This document shows positions 1 to 8,542 of a stretch of 40,434 bases of DNA, one piece after another (the stretch's first letter is position 1; each line of letters opens with the position of its first letter). A program made the position numbers and the translations under genes. Source of the DNA: Flavobacterium sp. (GTDB lineage Bacteria; Bacteroidota; Bacteroidia; Flavobacteriales; Flavobacteriaceae); the NCBI GenBank assembly GCA_030152225.1, contig JASLHL010000320.1:1-40434 (forward strand), read 5' to 3'. The notes under the pieces are model-generated. The model made no database searches. It saw nothing but the letters and a program-made list of their open reading frames with translations, and was not told the origin of the DNA.

Positions 1-17
1 CTGAAGCTAAAGCATAA
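1..17 (+). CDS. rpsB: 3' end of 30S ribosomal protein S2 (partial)
   Basis: Only the last four codons (EAKA) and a TAA stop at 15-17 are inside the window. The identification is an inference: the gene directly upstream of tsf on the same strand is rpsB in most bacteria, and an Ala/Glu/Lys-rich tail is usual for S2 in Flavobacteriia. The reading frame itself cannot be proved from 17 bases. Confidence 0.6.
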
Positions 18-34
18 TTTTTTAACAATATCAT

Positions 35-93
35 AAAGTCGTTATGCTGATAGATGTTTACCTTTGTATTCAACTGTCCATAACGACTTTTTT
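35..93 (+). terminator. Terminator or attenuator hairpin between rpsB and tsf
   Basis: A 12-bp perfect inverted repeat, AAAGTCGTTATG at 35-46 and CATAACGACTTT at 79-90, is followed by a run of six T (88-93). The loop is unusually long (32 nt). It would end or attenuate rpsB transcription ahead of tsf. The loop also carries a promoter-like element at 59-66. Confidence 0.6.
59..66 (+). promoter_or_regulatory. Candidate -7 element (TACCTTTG) for tsf inside the hairpin loop
   Basis: TACCTTTG matches the Bacteroidota -7 consensus TAnnTTTG exactly and lies 57 bp upstream of the tsf start codon. No clear TTG -33 element is found 19-21 bp upstream, so the promoter is only tentative. Confidence 0.4.
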
Positions 94-123
94 AATTTAT
101 TAACTCTTTAAAAGATTACTAAA

Positions 124-1089
124 ATGGCAAATATTACTGCTGCAGACGTAAACAAGCTGAGACAACAAACAGGTGCCGGAATGATGGACTGTAAAAAAGC
201 TTTAGTTGAGGCTGAGGGAGATTTCGATAAAGCAATCGAAGTTTTACGTAAAAAAGGACAAAAAGTTGCTGCTAACCGTTCTGATCGTGAATCATCAGAA
301 GGTGCTGCTGTAGCTCTTGTTAACGCTGACAAAACTAGAGGTGTTGTTATTACATTAAACTGTGAGACTGACTTCGTAGGTAAAAACGAAGGTTTCCAAG
401 CCTTGGCAAAAGAATTGGCTGAAAAAGCAATCAACTACAATACAAAAGAAGAATTCTTAGCTTCTCCATACAATGACACCATGACTATTGCTGACAAATG
501 TATCGAGCAAACAGGAGTTATCGGTGAGAAAATCGAAATCGGTTCTTTCGAAGTATTAGAAGGTGCTTACATCGGTTCTTACGTTCACGGAAACAAAATC
601 GCTGCAATTACTGCTTTATCAGCAGCTGTTGCTAAAGCGGAAGAAATTGCAAAAGACGTTTCTATGCAAGTAGCTTCAATGGGAGCTGAGACATTATCTT
701 ACAAAGATTTTGACGCAGATTTCATCGCGAAAGAAACAGAAGCTCGTATCGCAGTGATCGTAAAAGAAAACGAAGAGTTAGTACGTTTAGGTAAAACACT
801 TAAAAATGTACCTCAATATATTTCTTACGCTCAACTTACTGAAGAAGTGTTGAAACAAGCGGAAGAAGATGCTAAAGCTGAATTAAAAGCTGAAGGTAAA
901 CCTGAAAACATCTGGGATAGAATTTTACCTGGAAAAGTGGCTCGTTTCATCAGTGACAATACAACTTTAGACCAAGAGAAAGCATTATTAGACCAAAACT
1001 TCATCAAAGATGAAGCTAAAAAGGTTTCTGATTATGTAAAAGCTTTTGGTGTTGAAATCACAGGATTCAAAAGAGCTACATTAGGATAA
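124..1089 (+). CDS. tsf: Translation elongation factor Ts
   Basis: EF-Ts is the cytoplasmic guanine-nucleotide exchange factor that recycles EF-Tu-GDP. The 321-aa product opens with an N-terminal UBA-like region (residues 1-50) holding the diagnostic signature TGAGMMDCKKAL, followed by the dimerisation/core region with the conserved CETDFV stretch near residue 80. The length is usual for Flavobacteriia. The ATG at 124 is the natural start, directly before the conserved MANITAADV opening. It follows rpsB, the conserved pairing for this gene, and is closed by a strong hairpin at 1117-1147. I see nothing unusual in the protein. Confidence 0.98.
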   Translation: MANITAADVNKLRQQTGAGMMDCKKALVEAEGDFDKAIEVLRKKGQKVAANRSDRESSEGAAVALVNADKTRGVVITLNCETDFVGKNEGFQALAKELAEKAINYNTKEEFLASPYNDTMTIADKCIEQTGVIGEKIEIGSFEVLEGAYIGSYVHGNKIAAITALSAAVAKAEEIAKDVSMQVASMGAETLSYKDFDADFIAKETEARIAVIVKENEELVRLGKTLKNVPQYISYAQLTEEVLKQAEEDAKAELKAEGKPENIWDRILPGKVARFISDNTTLDQEKALLDQNFIKDEAKKVSDYVKAFGVEITGFKRATLG

Positions 1090-1116
1090 TATATTTCCTT
1101 AAAAAATTAAAATATC

Positions 1117-1147
1117 AAACCTCAAGCATTTTGTTTGAGGTTTTTTT
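1117..1147 (+). terminator. Intrinsic terminator of tsf
   Basis: AAACCTCAA at 1117-1125 pairs with TTGAGGTTT at 1135-1143, and the T tract runs to 1147. It ends 31 bp before the ATG of the next gene, so that gene probably has its own promoter or depends on read-through. Confidence 0.85.
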
Positions 1148-1178
1148 ATTTATTTTCGTATTTTTAAAACAAAAAAAT

Positions 1179-2360
1179 ATGAAACTAATCAAGAATAGCC
1201 TATTATTACAAATCGTCATCGCAATAGCGCTAGGAAGCCTATTGGGCGATCGTCTACCCTTAGGCATCAGTAGAATCTTTACTACGTTTAATGGGATTTT
1301 TGGCAATTTCTTAAACTTCATGATCCCCTTGATCATCGTAGGCTTAATTATTCCTGCCATTGGAAATATCGGTAAAGCTGCGGGTAAACTATTACTGATC
1401 ACCACCGCTATCGCTTACGGATCAACTATTCTCGCAGGACTGAGTTCCTACGGCGTTTCTATTTCAATTTTTCCTAATCTACTGGCTACTCAGTCAGTTG
1501 AACTGACAGAAGAGGTCGAAAAAGTGCTCCTTCCCTATTTTAGTATTGAAATTCCCGCCTTCTTTGACGTGATGAGCGCCTTGATTTTTGCATTCATCGC
1601 TGGGATATGCATTTCCAAAGGTCCGTTTACGTATTTAAAGGGCTTTTTTAACGAGTTTCAGTCGATTGTCATGACCATTATCGAGAAGGTTATTATTCCT
1701 TTCTTACCGCTCTTTATTTTCGGCGTGTTTTTAAACATGACCTACAGTGGACAAGTATTTGTGGTACTCGAAACCTTTTTAAAGATCATCGGTGTTATTT
1801 TCGCCCTACATATCGCCTTTTTGTTTTTTCAATACTGCATTGCAGGCGCCATTGCCAAAAGAAATCCGTTGGTCTTGATGCAAAAAATGCTACCGGCATA
1901 CATCACTGCTTTGGGTACTCAATCCTCTGCGGCGACTATTCCCGTAACTTTAGCCTCAACCTTAAACAACAAAGTCAATCCCAAAATTGCAGGTTTTGTG
2001 ATTCCCCTTTGTGCAACCATTCACCTGGCAGGAAGCACCTTGAAAATTGTCGCTTGTGCCATTGCCTTGATGTTGATTCAACAGACCCCAATTGATCCCT
2101 TAGCTATGATTGGATTTATTCTTATGCTTGGCGTTACCATGATCGCTGCTCCTGGAGTTCCTGGCGGAGCCATTATGGCCGCTTTAGGTGTATTACAATC
2201 CATCTTGGGATTCAACCACGATCAACAAACCTTAATGATTGCACTCTACGTTGCCATGGATAGCTTTGGAACGGCCTGTAACGTTATGGGTGACGGTGCG
2301 ATTGCCATTATTGTAGATAAAATAGGCATGAAAGCAGATGATGTAGCAGTAGAAGCCTAA
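1179..2360 (+). CDS. Dicarboxylate/amino acid:cation symporter (DAACS/SDF family)
   Basis: A 393-aa inner-membrane secondary transporter using cation gradients to import an amino acid or dicarboxylate. Many hydrophobic segments are present, with the family's re-entrant hairpin motifs: TQSSAAT at 247-253 (HP1, the SSSS-like loop) and the VPGGAIMAAL region (HP2). TM8 reads D361-S-F-G-T-A-C-N368-V-M-G-D372, keeping the Asn and Asp that bind cation and substrate amino group. The position matching the GltPh arginine (R397), which binds the acidic side chain, is Gly364. That argues for a neutral or otherwise non-acidic substrate such as Ser/Thr, but this is an inference. An upstream in-frame extension runs through the tsf terminator, so I chose the ATG at 1179. 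The gene appears monocistronic. Confidence 0.9.
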   Translation: MKLIKNSLLLQIVIAIALGSLLGDRLPLGISRIFTTFNGIFGNFLNFMIPLIIVGLIIPAIGNIGKAAGKLLLITTAIAYGSTILAGLSSYGVSISIFPNLLATQSVELTEEVEKVLLPYFSIEIPAFFDVMSALIFAFIAGICISKGPFTYLKGFFNEFQSIVMTIIEKVIIPFLPLFIFGVFLNMTYSGQVFVVLETFLKIIGVIFALHIAFLFFQYCIAGAIAKRNPLVLMQKMLPAYITALGTQSSAATIPVTLASTLNNKVNPKIAGFVIPLCATIHLAGSTLKIVACAIALMLIQQTPIDPLAMIGFILMLGVTMIAAPGVPGGAIMAALGVLQSILGFNHDQQTLMIALYVAMDSFGTACNVMGDGAIAIIVDKIGMKADDVAVEA

Positions 2361-2381
2361 TGCATTAAAAATAAACCTCAT

Positions 2382-2427
2382 GTATACAAAAAAAGTCAGA
2401 AGAAATCTTCTGACTTTTTTTGTATAC
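2382..2427. terminator. Bidirectional terminator between convergent genes
   Basis: A perfect 21-bp inverted repeat (2382-2402 with 2407-2427, loop AAAT) has a core GTCAGAAG/CTTCTGAC flanked by A7 and T7. It works in either direction and separates the symporter gene from the convergent lipoprotein gene that stops at 2431. Confidence 0.85.
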
Positions 2428-2430
2428 TAT

Positions 2431-3108
2431 TTATCGACAGCCTCCTCTTGCCACATCTCTTTCGTAGTTTTCTTCCGCCATAATCATCTGATCTATAAAA
2501 GGATCATAGTAGCGATAGCGCTGGAAAATCTTGCGGAACGTTGTTTTCTCCTCCCAAGGTCCTTGTTTTTTAAAAATATAAGCAGAATACAGACCCATAG
2601 GATAGCTTTGCGTACTTTCTTTAACGTGAATGATCACCAAGTGCATGGTGTTTTCGTCAGCTTTACGCACATAAAATTCCCAAGTAGCCCCTTTTACAGA
2701 CATCCCCGTAAAGGTTCCCGTAAATTTATTGCCTTGTTGTGTGGTACAACTATACAGCAAATCAAGTAAAGGTTCGCGTGTAAGGGACTCTCTGTCAGCG
2801 TCTATTCCAGCGTATTCATCAATCAAATAAAAGCCCCCTTGCTTATTCATGCCTGCTACAATAGAACGATTGTATATTCCCGTATTGATAAACAAATCGC
2901 TCTCTAATAAATTGGGTATAAAATCTTCTGACATAGGCAATTCAAATGGAAGATATTTGCTTTCTTTTACTGCTACCCATTCATTGTTTAACAACGTACG
3001 CAATTCTCTTTCTTCTGAAGTAAAAGTATTTGAATCACTATCAGAACTACAACTACCTAATAGTCCTACAAGTACAAGTACAAACGCTGTACATACTGAT
3101 CTCATCAT
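2431..3108 (-). CDS. Uncharacterised lipoprotein
   Basis: A 225-aa protein with a lipoprotein signal: a hydrophobic stretch at about residues 8-18 ends in a lipobox L-G-S-C, with the acylated Cys followed by a Ser/Asp-rich spacer (SSDSDSN). It would be exported and lipid-anchored. The mature part begins with an E-rich segment and is otherwise mixed alpha/beta with no motif I recognise. Two adjacent ATGs exist (3108 and 3105) and either could be used. A -7-like element lies just upstream at 3125-3132. Function unknown. Convergent with the symporter; the next gene upstream on the same strand is a small membrane protein. Confidence 0.85.
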   Translation of the reverse strand: MMRSVCTAFVLVLVGLLGSCSSDSDSNTFTSEERELRTLLNNEWVAVKESKYLPFELPMSEDFIPNLLESDLFINTGIYNRSIVAGMNKQGGFYLIDEYAGIDADRESLTREPLLDLLYSCTTQQGNKFTGTFTGMSVKGATWEFYVRKADENTMHLVIIHVKESTQSYPMGLYSAYIFKKQGPWEEKTTFRKIFQRYRYYDPFIDQMIMAEENYERDVARGGCR

Positions 3109-3124
3109 TATCTTATTTTAGGTT

Positions 3125-3132
3125 CAAAAGTA
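3125..3132 (-). promoter_or_regulatory. Candidate -7 element (TACTTTTG) for the lipoprotein gene
   Basis: On the minus strand this is TACTTTTG, an exact TAnnTTTG match 16 bp upstream of the ATG at 3108. No TTG lies at the ideal distance, so confidence is limited. Confidence 0.4.
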
Positions 3133-3169
3133 GTGTTTTTTTTTAAATTTAACATAAAACAACAATGCA

Positions 3170-3487
3170 TTAAATTCCTTTTTTGCTTTGATCCCTCTCT
3201 TGTAGGTACAACACGTATTTCTTGCTAAACTTTTTATAATAATATCCATTCATTGCCCACATCAATGGACCGTAAATTGCGATTCCCCCCAAGACCCAAA
3301 CCCCAAAAGCAAGGGCCAACCTAGACCAGGTAAAGGTGTAATTTGCCTCTAATAAATAAGTCAATCCCTCAACAAACAGCAGCATAATCAAACCAAAAAC
3401 ACTGCCATCTAAGAGACAGTACTTGAGGCGCCCACTTTTTCTTCTGCTTTCCCAATCCGTCATAAATTTCAGCTCTGATCTTTTCAT
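3170..3487 (-). CDS. Small two-helix membrane protein, unknown function
   Basis: A 105-aa protein with a charged N-terminus (about residues 1-25, rich in Arg/Lys), two hydrophobic segments (about 28-48 and 57-80), and a Tyr/Lys-rich C-terminal tail ending DQSKKGI. The pattern suggests a small integral inner-membrane protein with both ends in the cytoplasm by the positive-inside rule (an inference). No family is recognised. It lies 61 bp upstream of the lipoprotein gene on the same strand and is divergent from the thiamine operon. Confidence 0.75.
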   Translation of the reverse strand: MKRSELKFMTDWESRRKSGRLKYCLLDGSVFGLIMLLFVEGLTYLLEANYTFTWSRLALAFGVWVLGGIAIYGPLMWAMNGYYYKKFSKKYVLYLQERDQSKKGI

Positions 3488-3539
3488 AAGTTATTCATTT
3501 TTAGTCGAATTTAACATTTTATCTAAAACCAACCAACAT

Positions 3540-3569
3540 TTGCTTCTTATAAAATAATCTTTATATTTG
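3540..3569 (+). promoter_or_regulatory. Promoter of the thiamine operon
   Basis: TTG at 3540-3542, a 19-bp spacer, then TATATTTG at 3562-3569. This is a full match to the Bacteroidota sigma-factor consensus (TTG-N19-TAnnTTTG). The predicted transcript start near 3575-3577 coincides with the first base of the riboswitch P1 stem. Confidence 0.8.
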
Positions 3570-3575
3570 CCTTCA

Positions 3576-3654
3576 ACTTTAGGGGTGTCTACATCAGTAG
3601 GCTGAGATTTTACCCTTTGAACCTGATCTAGTTCATACTAGCGTAGGGAAAAGT
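3576..3654 (+). promoter_or_regulatory. TPP riboswitch (THI element) of the thiamine operon
   Basis: The conserved THI-box blocks appear in order: AGGGGTGTC at 3581-3589, GGCTGAGATTTTACCC at 3600-3614, TTTGAACCTGATC up to 3628, and GCGTAGGGAA at 3641-3650. Closing stem P1 is ACTTT (3576-3580) with AAAGT (3650-3654). TPP binding should lower expression of the downstream thi genes. The nearby RBS-masking hairpin suggests control of translation. Confidence 0.95.
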
Positions 3655-3693
3655 AAGATGACTTCAATTGGTACCTGTTGTACCTTTTTGTAG

Positions 3694-3729
3694 CCATTCC
3701 TAAAGTTATAGCATTAACACAAAAAAGGA

Positions 3730-3733
<4 letters not shown>
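3694..3733 (+). promoter_or_regulatory. Putative sequestor hairpin masking the thiS start codon
   Basis: CCATTCCT (3694-3701) is exactly complementary to AGGAATGG (3726-3733), which contains the thiS ATG at 3730 and the purine-rich bases before it. The riboswitch 3' strand TAGGGAA (3644-3650) can instead pair with TTCCTA (3697-3702) with one bulged base. This is a plausible switch: with TPP bound, P1 forms and the start codon is masked. A second short hairpin, GGTAC/GTACC at 3670-3684 followed by five T, may add weak termination. Confidence 0.6.
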
Positions 3734-5798
<2,065 letters not shown>

Positions 5799-5799
5799 C

Positions 5800-6444
5800 A
5801 TGGTTGTAATCACGCCTCCTGATGTACATACCAATTGGAGTAACAAAGAGCTAGCCCTCGTCAATGAAATGTTGGCGAGAGGTTTACCTCTTTTGCATGT
5901 CCGAAAGCCACAGCTGACTTTTGACGACTTGCAAAAGTGGGTGGAAAAAGTAAGTTATCAACATCTTCACCGGTTAGTTATTCACATTCCTACCCCAGTT
6001 ATCAACAATAAAGAAAAAGTTTTTAAACAGTATGTTCAACTTATCAACAGCCTAAGGGCTGATTTTACTCACTTATCAACAACCAATTGCTCATTTGTTA
6101 ATAACTATAAGGGTAAACTCCCCTATTTATCAACAAGTGTTCATAACTCGACGGAATACACCAAGTTATCAACACAGCATCAACGCGTGTTTTTAAGTCC
6201 TGTATTTTCAAGTATATCCAAAACAGGGTATCATCCAACGGTGGATTGGCAGCAAGAAATTCAACAGTGGTCTTTTCCGTGGATCCAACGTGTTGCTTTG
6301 GGCGGTATTACACCCGAACGATTGCCTCTCGTACAAGCGATGGGATTTGATGATTTTGCCGTATTAGGAGCGATTTGGCACGCACAAGAACCTTTAAAAA
6401 TTTTTGATTTATGTTACAAACAAGACCCTTTGTTCTTTCCTTAG
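5800..6444 (+). CDS. TenI-like thiazole tautomerase / thiamine-phosphate-synthase-like protein
   Basis: A 214-aa TIM-barrel protein of the ThiE/TenI superfamily. Visible are LLHVRKP (residues 31-37), LSTSVHN with His115 at the place of the TenI catalytic His, FLSPVFSSISK (131-141) and the phosphate-binding ALGGIT (166-171). The ThiE pyrimidine-pyrophosphate motif (NDxxxLA) is missing and a true thiE follows two genes later, so a TenI-type role (aromatising the ThiG product) is more likely than ThiE activity. It begins 1 bp after thiC and overlaps thiD by 34 bp. Codons for residues 52-126 hold an extraordinary density of TTATCAACA-type 9-mers (see the cluster at 5955-6174), and the protein there is rich in Ser/Thr/Asn and poorly family-like. 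Confidence 0.8.
   Translation: MVVITPPDVHTNWSNKELALVNEMLARGLPLLHVRKPQLTFDDLQKWVEKVSYQHLHRLVIHIPTPVINNKEKVFKQYVQLINSLRADFTHLSTTNCSFVNNYKGKLPYLSTSVHNSTEYTKLSTQHQRVFLSPVFSSISKTGYHPTVDWQQEIQQWSFPWIQRVALGGITPERLPLVQAMGFDDFAVLGAIWHAQEPLKIFDLCYKQDPLFFP
5955..6174. promoter_or_regulatory. Cluster of nine DnaA-box-like 9-mers inside the tenI-like gene
   Basis: Exact TTATCAACA copies start at 5955, 5999, 6041, 6073, 6127 and 6166. TTATTCACA, which fits the classical DnaA box TTATNCACA, is at 5978-5986. The minus strand carries TTATTAACA at 6096-6104 and TTATGAACA at 6138-6146. Steps between starts are 23, 21, 42, 32, 23, 31, 11 and 28 bp, several close to whole helical turns. The exact copies encode SYQH, VIN, LINS, LSTT, LSTS and LSTQ, so all three frames are used. 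Binding by DnaA is inferred from motif similarity only. Confidence 0.55.
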
Positions 6445-7163
6445 CGGGTTTCGACCCCTCTGGTGGAGCGGGTATCCTAGCGGATATAAAAACAGTTGAG
6501 AATCACCAAGTCTATGGCGTCGGCATTCTTACCGCCAATACCATACAAACCGAAGATTCTTTTGTTGCTATTCGATGGGAAAAACGCGACTATGTCCTCC
6601 AACAACTGGAAGCAGTAGCCAAGCGCTACCAACCGCAAGTCGTCAAAATTGGCATCGTCGAATCAGGGAGTGATCTGTTACATTATATTGAGATGATCAA
6701 ACGCTGTGTTCCCCAAGCCTTTATTCTTTGGGATCCTGTTTTGCGCTCCAGTACACAATTTGATTTTACAGCACATATAGACAAGCAAACCCTCTTGGCT
6801 ATCCTCCATCAACTTGATTTGATTACACCGAATTATATGGAAATGAATCAATTAATTGATACGGATGCTACTCCAATCGAAAAGGCTGAATCCCTTCGCG
6901 GCATTTGTGGGGTTTTACTCAAAGGAGGGCATCATCCCAAAACCAAAGCCGTAGATCAACTCTTTACAGCAGATGAAATTCATACGTTTTATCCTCAACG
7001 GGTCTTTTCCCAAAGTAAACACGGTACTGGGTGTATCTTATCCTCGGCTATTGCCAGCTATATTGCCCTTGAATATCCTTTAAACCAAGCCATTCACAAG
7101 GCAAAAAAATACGTTGAACAAACTATAGCTTCTAATTCATCTTTACTCGCTTATCATGTTTAA
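6411..7163 (+). CDS. thiD: Hydroxymethylpyrimidine (phosphate) kinase ThiD
   Basis: ThiD phosphorylates HMP and HMP-P to the pyrophosphate substrate of ThiE. The 250-aa ribokinase-fold protein has the N-terminal LAGFDPSGGAGILAD substrate motif (residues 11-25) and the C-terminal anion-hole motif HGTGC (204-208) followed by LSSAIASYIA. VKIG, the DPVL motif and the LITPN strand are also present. The start overlaps the tenI-like gene by 34 bp, but the ATG at 6411 is the only start that keeps the whole conserved N-terminus. The stop overlaps thiE by 8 bp, showing tight translational coupling. Confidence 0.95.
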   Translation: MLQTRPFVLSLAGFDPSGGAGILADIKTVENHQVYGVGILTANTIQTEDSFVAIRWEKRDYVLQQLEAVAKRYQPQVVKIGIVESGSDLLHYIEMIKRCVPQAFILWDPVLRSSTQFDFTAHIDKQTLLAILHQLDLITPNYMEMNQLIDTDATPIEKAESLRGICGVLLKGGHHPKTKAVDQLFTADEIHTFYPQRVFSQSKHGTGCILSSAIASYIALEYPLNQAIHKAKKYVEQTIASNSSLLAYHV

Positions 7164-7773
7164 ACCCATTCAATACATTAGTCAAGGTGATACACCTCAA
7201 GAGCAATTGTATCACATCAAATCTGTTTTAGACGCTGGTCAGAAATGGATTCAGTTTCGCTTTAAGCACACGCTTTCTTCCATCCGCTGGAGTACAGCAG
7301 AGCAAGTGAAGCAACTGTGCGACAGCTATCAAGCTACGCTAATTATCAACGATCACGTGGATTTAGCACGTGCCATTGATGCAGATGGCGTTCATTTGGG
7401 CTTACAAGATCAATCGATCAGCGGAGCGCGAATGATCTTACCCAATAAAATAATCGGTGGTACTGCTAATACCCTAGCCGATGTAGAAGAGCGCATACTA
7501 GCAGGTTGTACCTACATCGGTTTAGGACCGTTGCGCTATACTCCAACCAAGCAAAATTTAAGTCCGTTATTGGGGATTGAAGGCTATCAAGCCATACTTG
7601 CCGCACTGACTCCTGAGCAAAAAAAGACACCTATTGTTGCCATTGGCGGCATCACCTTAGAAGATATTCCCGTTTTACAACACGTGGGACTATCGGGTAT
7701 TGCTATTTCGCGTTTATTTCATCAACAGCAACCTCAACAACTTGTACAACAATTAAACACCTATTTCTTATGA
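7156..7773 (+). CDS. thiE: Thiamine phosphate synthase ThiE
   Basis: ThiE joins HMP-PP and thiazole phosphate to give thiamine phosphate. The 205-aa TIM barrel holds the expected sites: KWIQFRFK near residue 30, the [20 protein letters not shown] block (pyrophosphate and pyrimidine binding, NDxxxLA), [22 protein letters not shown] and the phosphate-binding AIGGI near the C-terminus. This is the genuine ThiE, in contrast to the tenI-like gene upstream. It overlaps thiD by 8 bp and thiG by 4 bp (ATGA). Confidence 0.95.
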   Translation: MFKPIQYISQGDTPQEQLYHIKSVLDAGQKWIQFRFKHTLSSIRWSTAEQVKQLCDSYQATLIINDHVDLARAIDADGVHLGLQDQSISGARMILPNKIIGGTANTLADVEERILAGCTYIGLGPLRYTPTKQNLSPLLGIEGYQAILAALTPEQKKTPIVAIGGITLEDIPVLQHVGLSGIAISRLFHQQQPQQLVQQLNTYFL

Positions 7774-8540
7774 AACCTTTACAACTAGGCGATAAAATAT
7801 TTCAGTCCCGTTTATTTTTAGGAACGGGAAAATACGGATCACCTGCCCTGATGGAAGCAGCAGCTTTAGCCAGTGGTACAGAACTCATTACTCTTGCCTT
7901 AAAGCGATTGGATTTAACCCAAGCGAACGATCAGCTTCTCTCCCACCTCCAACATCCACATTTGCATTTACTTCCCAATACATCTGGAGCAAGAACAGCC
8001 AAAGAGGCTATTTTGGCTGCACAATTAGCTCGTGAAGCACTGGGCACCAATTGGGTAAAAGTAGAGATTCACCCTGATCCAAAATATTTACTTCCTGATC
8101 CTATTGAAACTTTAGTTGCAACGGAAGAATTAGCGAAACAAGGGTTCTTTGTTTTGCCTTATATCCATGCGGATCCCGTCTTGTGCAAACGCTTAGAAGA
8201 TGTGGGAACAACAGCCGTTATGCCTTTAGGCTCTCCCATTGGGACAAACAAAGGATTGAGAACGCAGGATTTTTTAGAAATCATCATTGAAAGCAGTCGA
8301 GTACCTGTAATTGTAGACGCTGGTATTGGTGCTCCTTCGGACGCTGCAAAAGCAATGGAACTTGGTGCAGATGCGGTATTAGTTAATACCGCTATTGCCG
8401 TGGCAGGAGATCCCGTACAAATGGCCCAAGCCTTTCAACAAGCTGTCATTGCAGGTCGAATCGCCTACGAAGCCCAATTAGGCACCGTACAAAATCACGC
8501 GAATGCCTCCAGTCCATTAACCTCTTTCTTATACGAATAA
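7770..8540 (+). CDS. thiG: Thiazole synthase ThiG
   Basis: ThiG condenses deoxyxylulose 5-phosphate, dehydroglycine and the ThiS thiocarboxylate into the thiazole. The 256-aa barrel carries the imine-forming lysine Lys97 in N-W-V-K-V-E-I-H, the [14 protein letters not shown] stretch (67-80), [22 protein letters not shown] and the phosphate site [21 protein letters not shown]. Its start overlaps the thiE stop by 4 bp and thiH follows after 2 bp. Dehydroglycine must come from ThiH here, as no ThiO (glycine oxidase) is present. Confidence 0.96.
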   Translation: MKPLQLGDKIFQSRLFLGTGKYGSPALMEAAALASGTELITLALKRLDLTQANDQLLSHLQHPHLHLLPNTSGARTAKEAILAAQLAREALGTNWVKVEIHPDPKYLLPDPIETLVATEELAKQGFFVLPYIHADPVLCKRLEDVGTTAVMPLGSPIGTNKGLRTQDFLEIIIESSRVPVIVDAGIGAPSDAAKAMELGADAVLVNTAIAVAGDPVQMAQAFQQAVIAGRIAYEAQLGTVQNHANASSPLTSFLYE

Positions 8541-8542
8541 TC

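Noticed and set aside
2380..2769. Plus-strand open frame of 129 codons
   Set aside because: It begins inside the bidirectional terminator and lies antisense to the lipoprotein gene, with Cys/Phe/His-rich composition and no recognisable feature.
3670..3689. GGTAC/GTACC hairpin with T5 as the main thi terminator
   Set aside because: A 5-bp stem is weak; the start-codon-masking pairing further down is a better expression platform. It is kept only as a possible secondary element.
5800..6444. Cluster of TTATCAACA copies as a CRISPR or tandem repeat
   Set aside because: The unit is only 9 bp, spacing is irregular (11-42 bp), both strands are used, and the intervening bases are unrelated.
7156..7773. 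Two ThiE-family genes as a recent duplication
   Set aside because: The tenI-like and thiE products share little beyond the fold, and only the second has the ThiE pyrophosphate motif, so this is an old family split.
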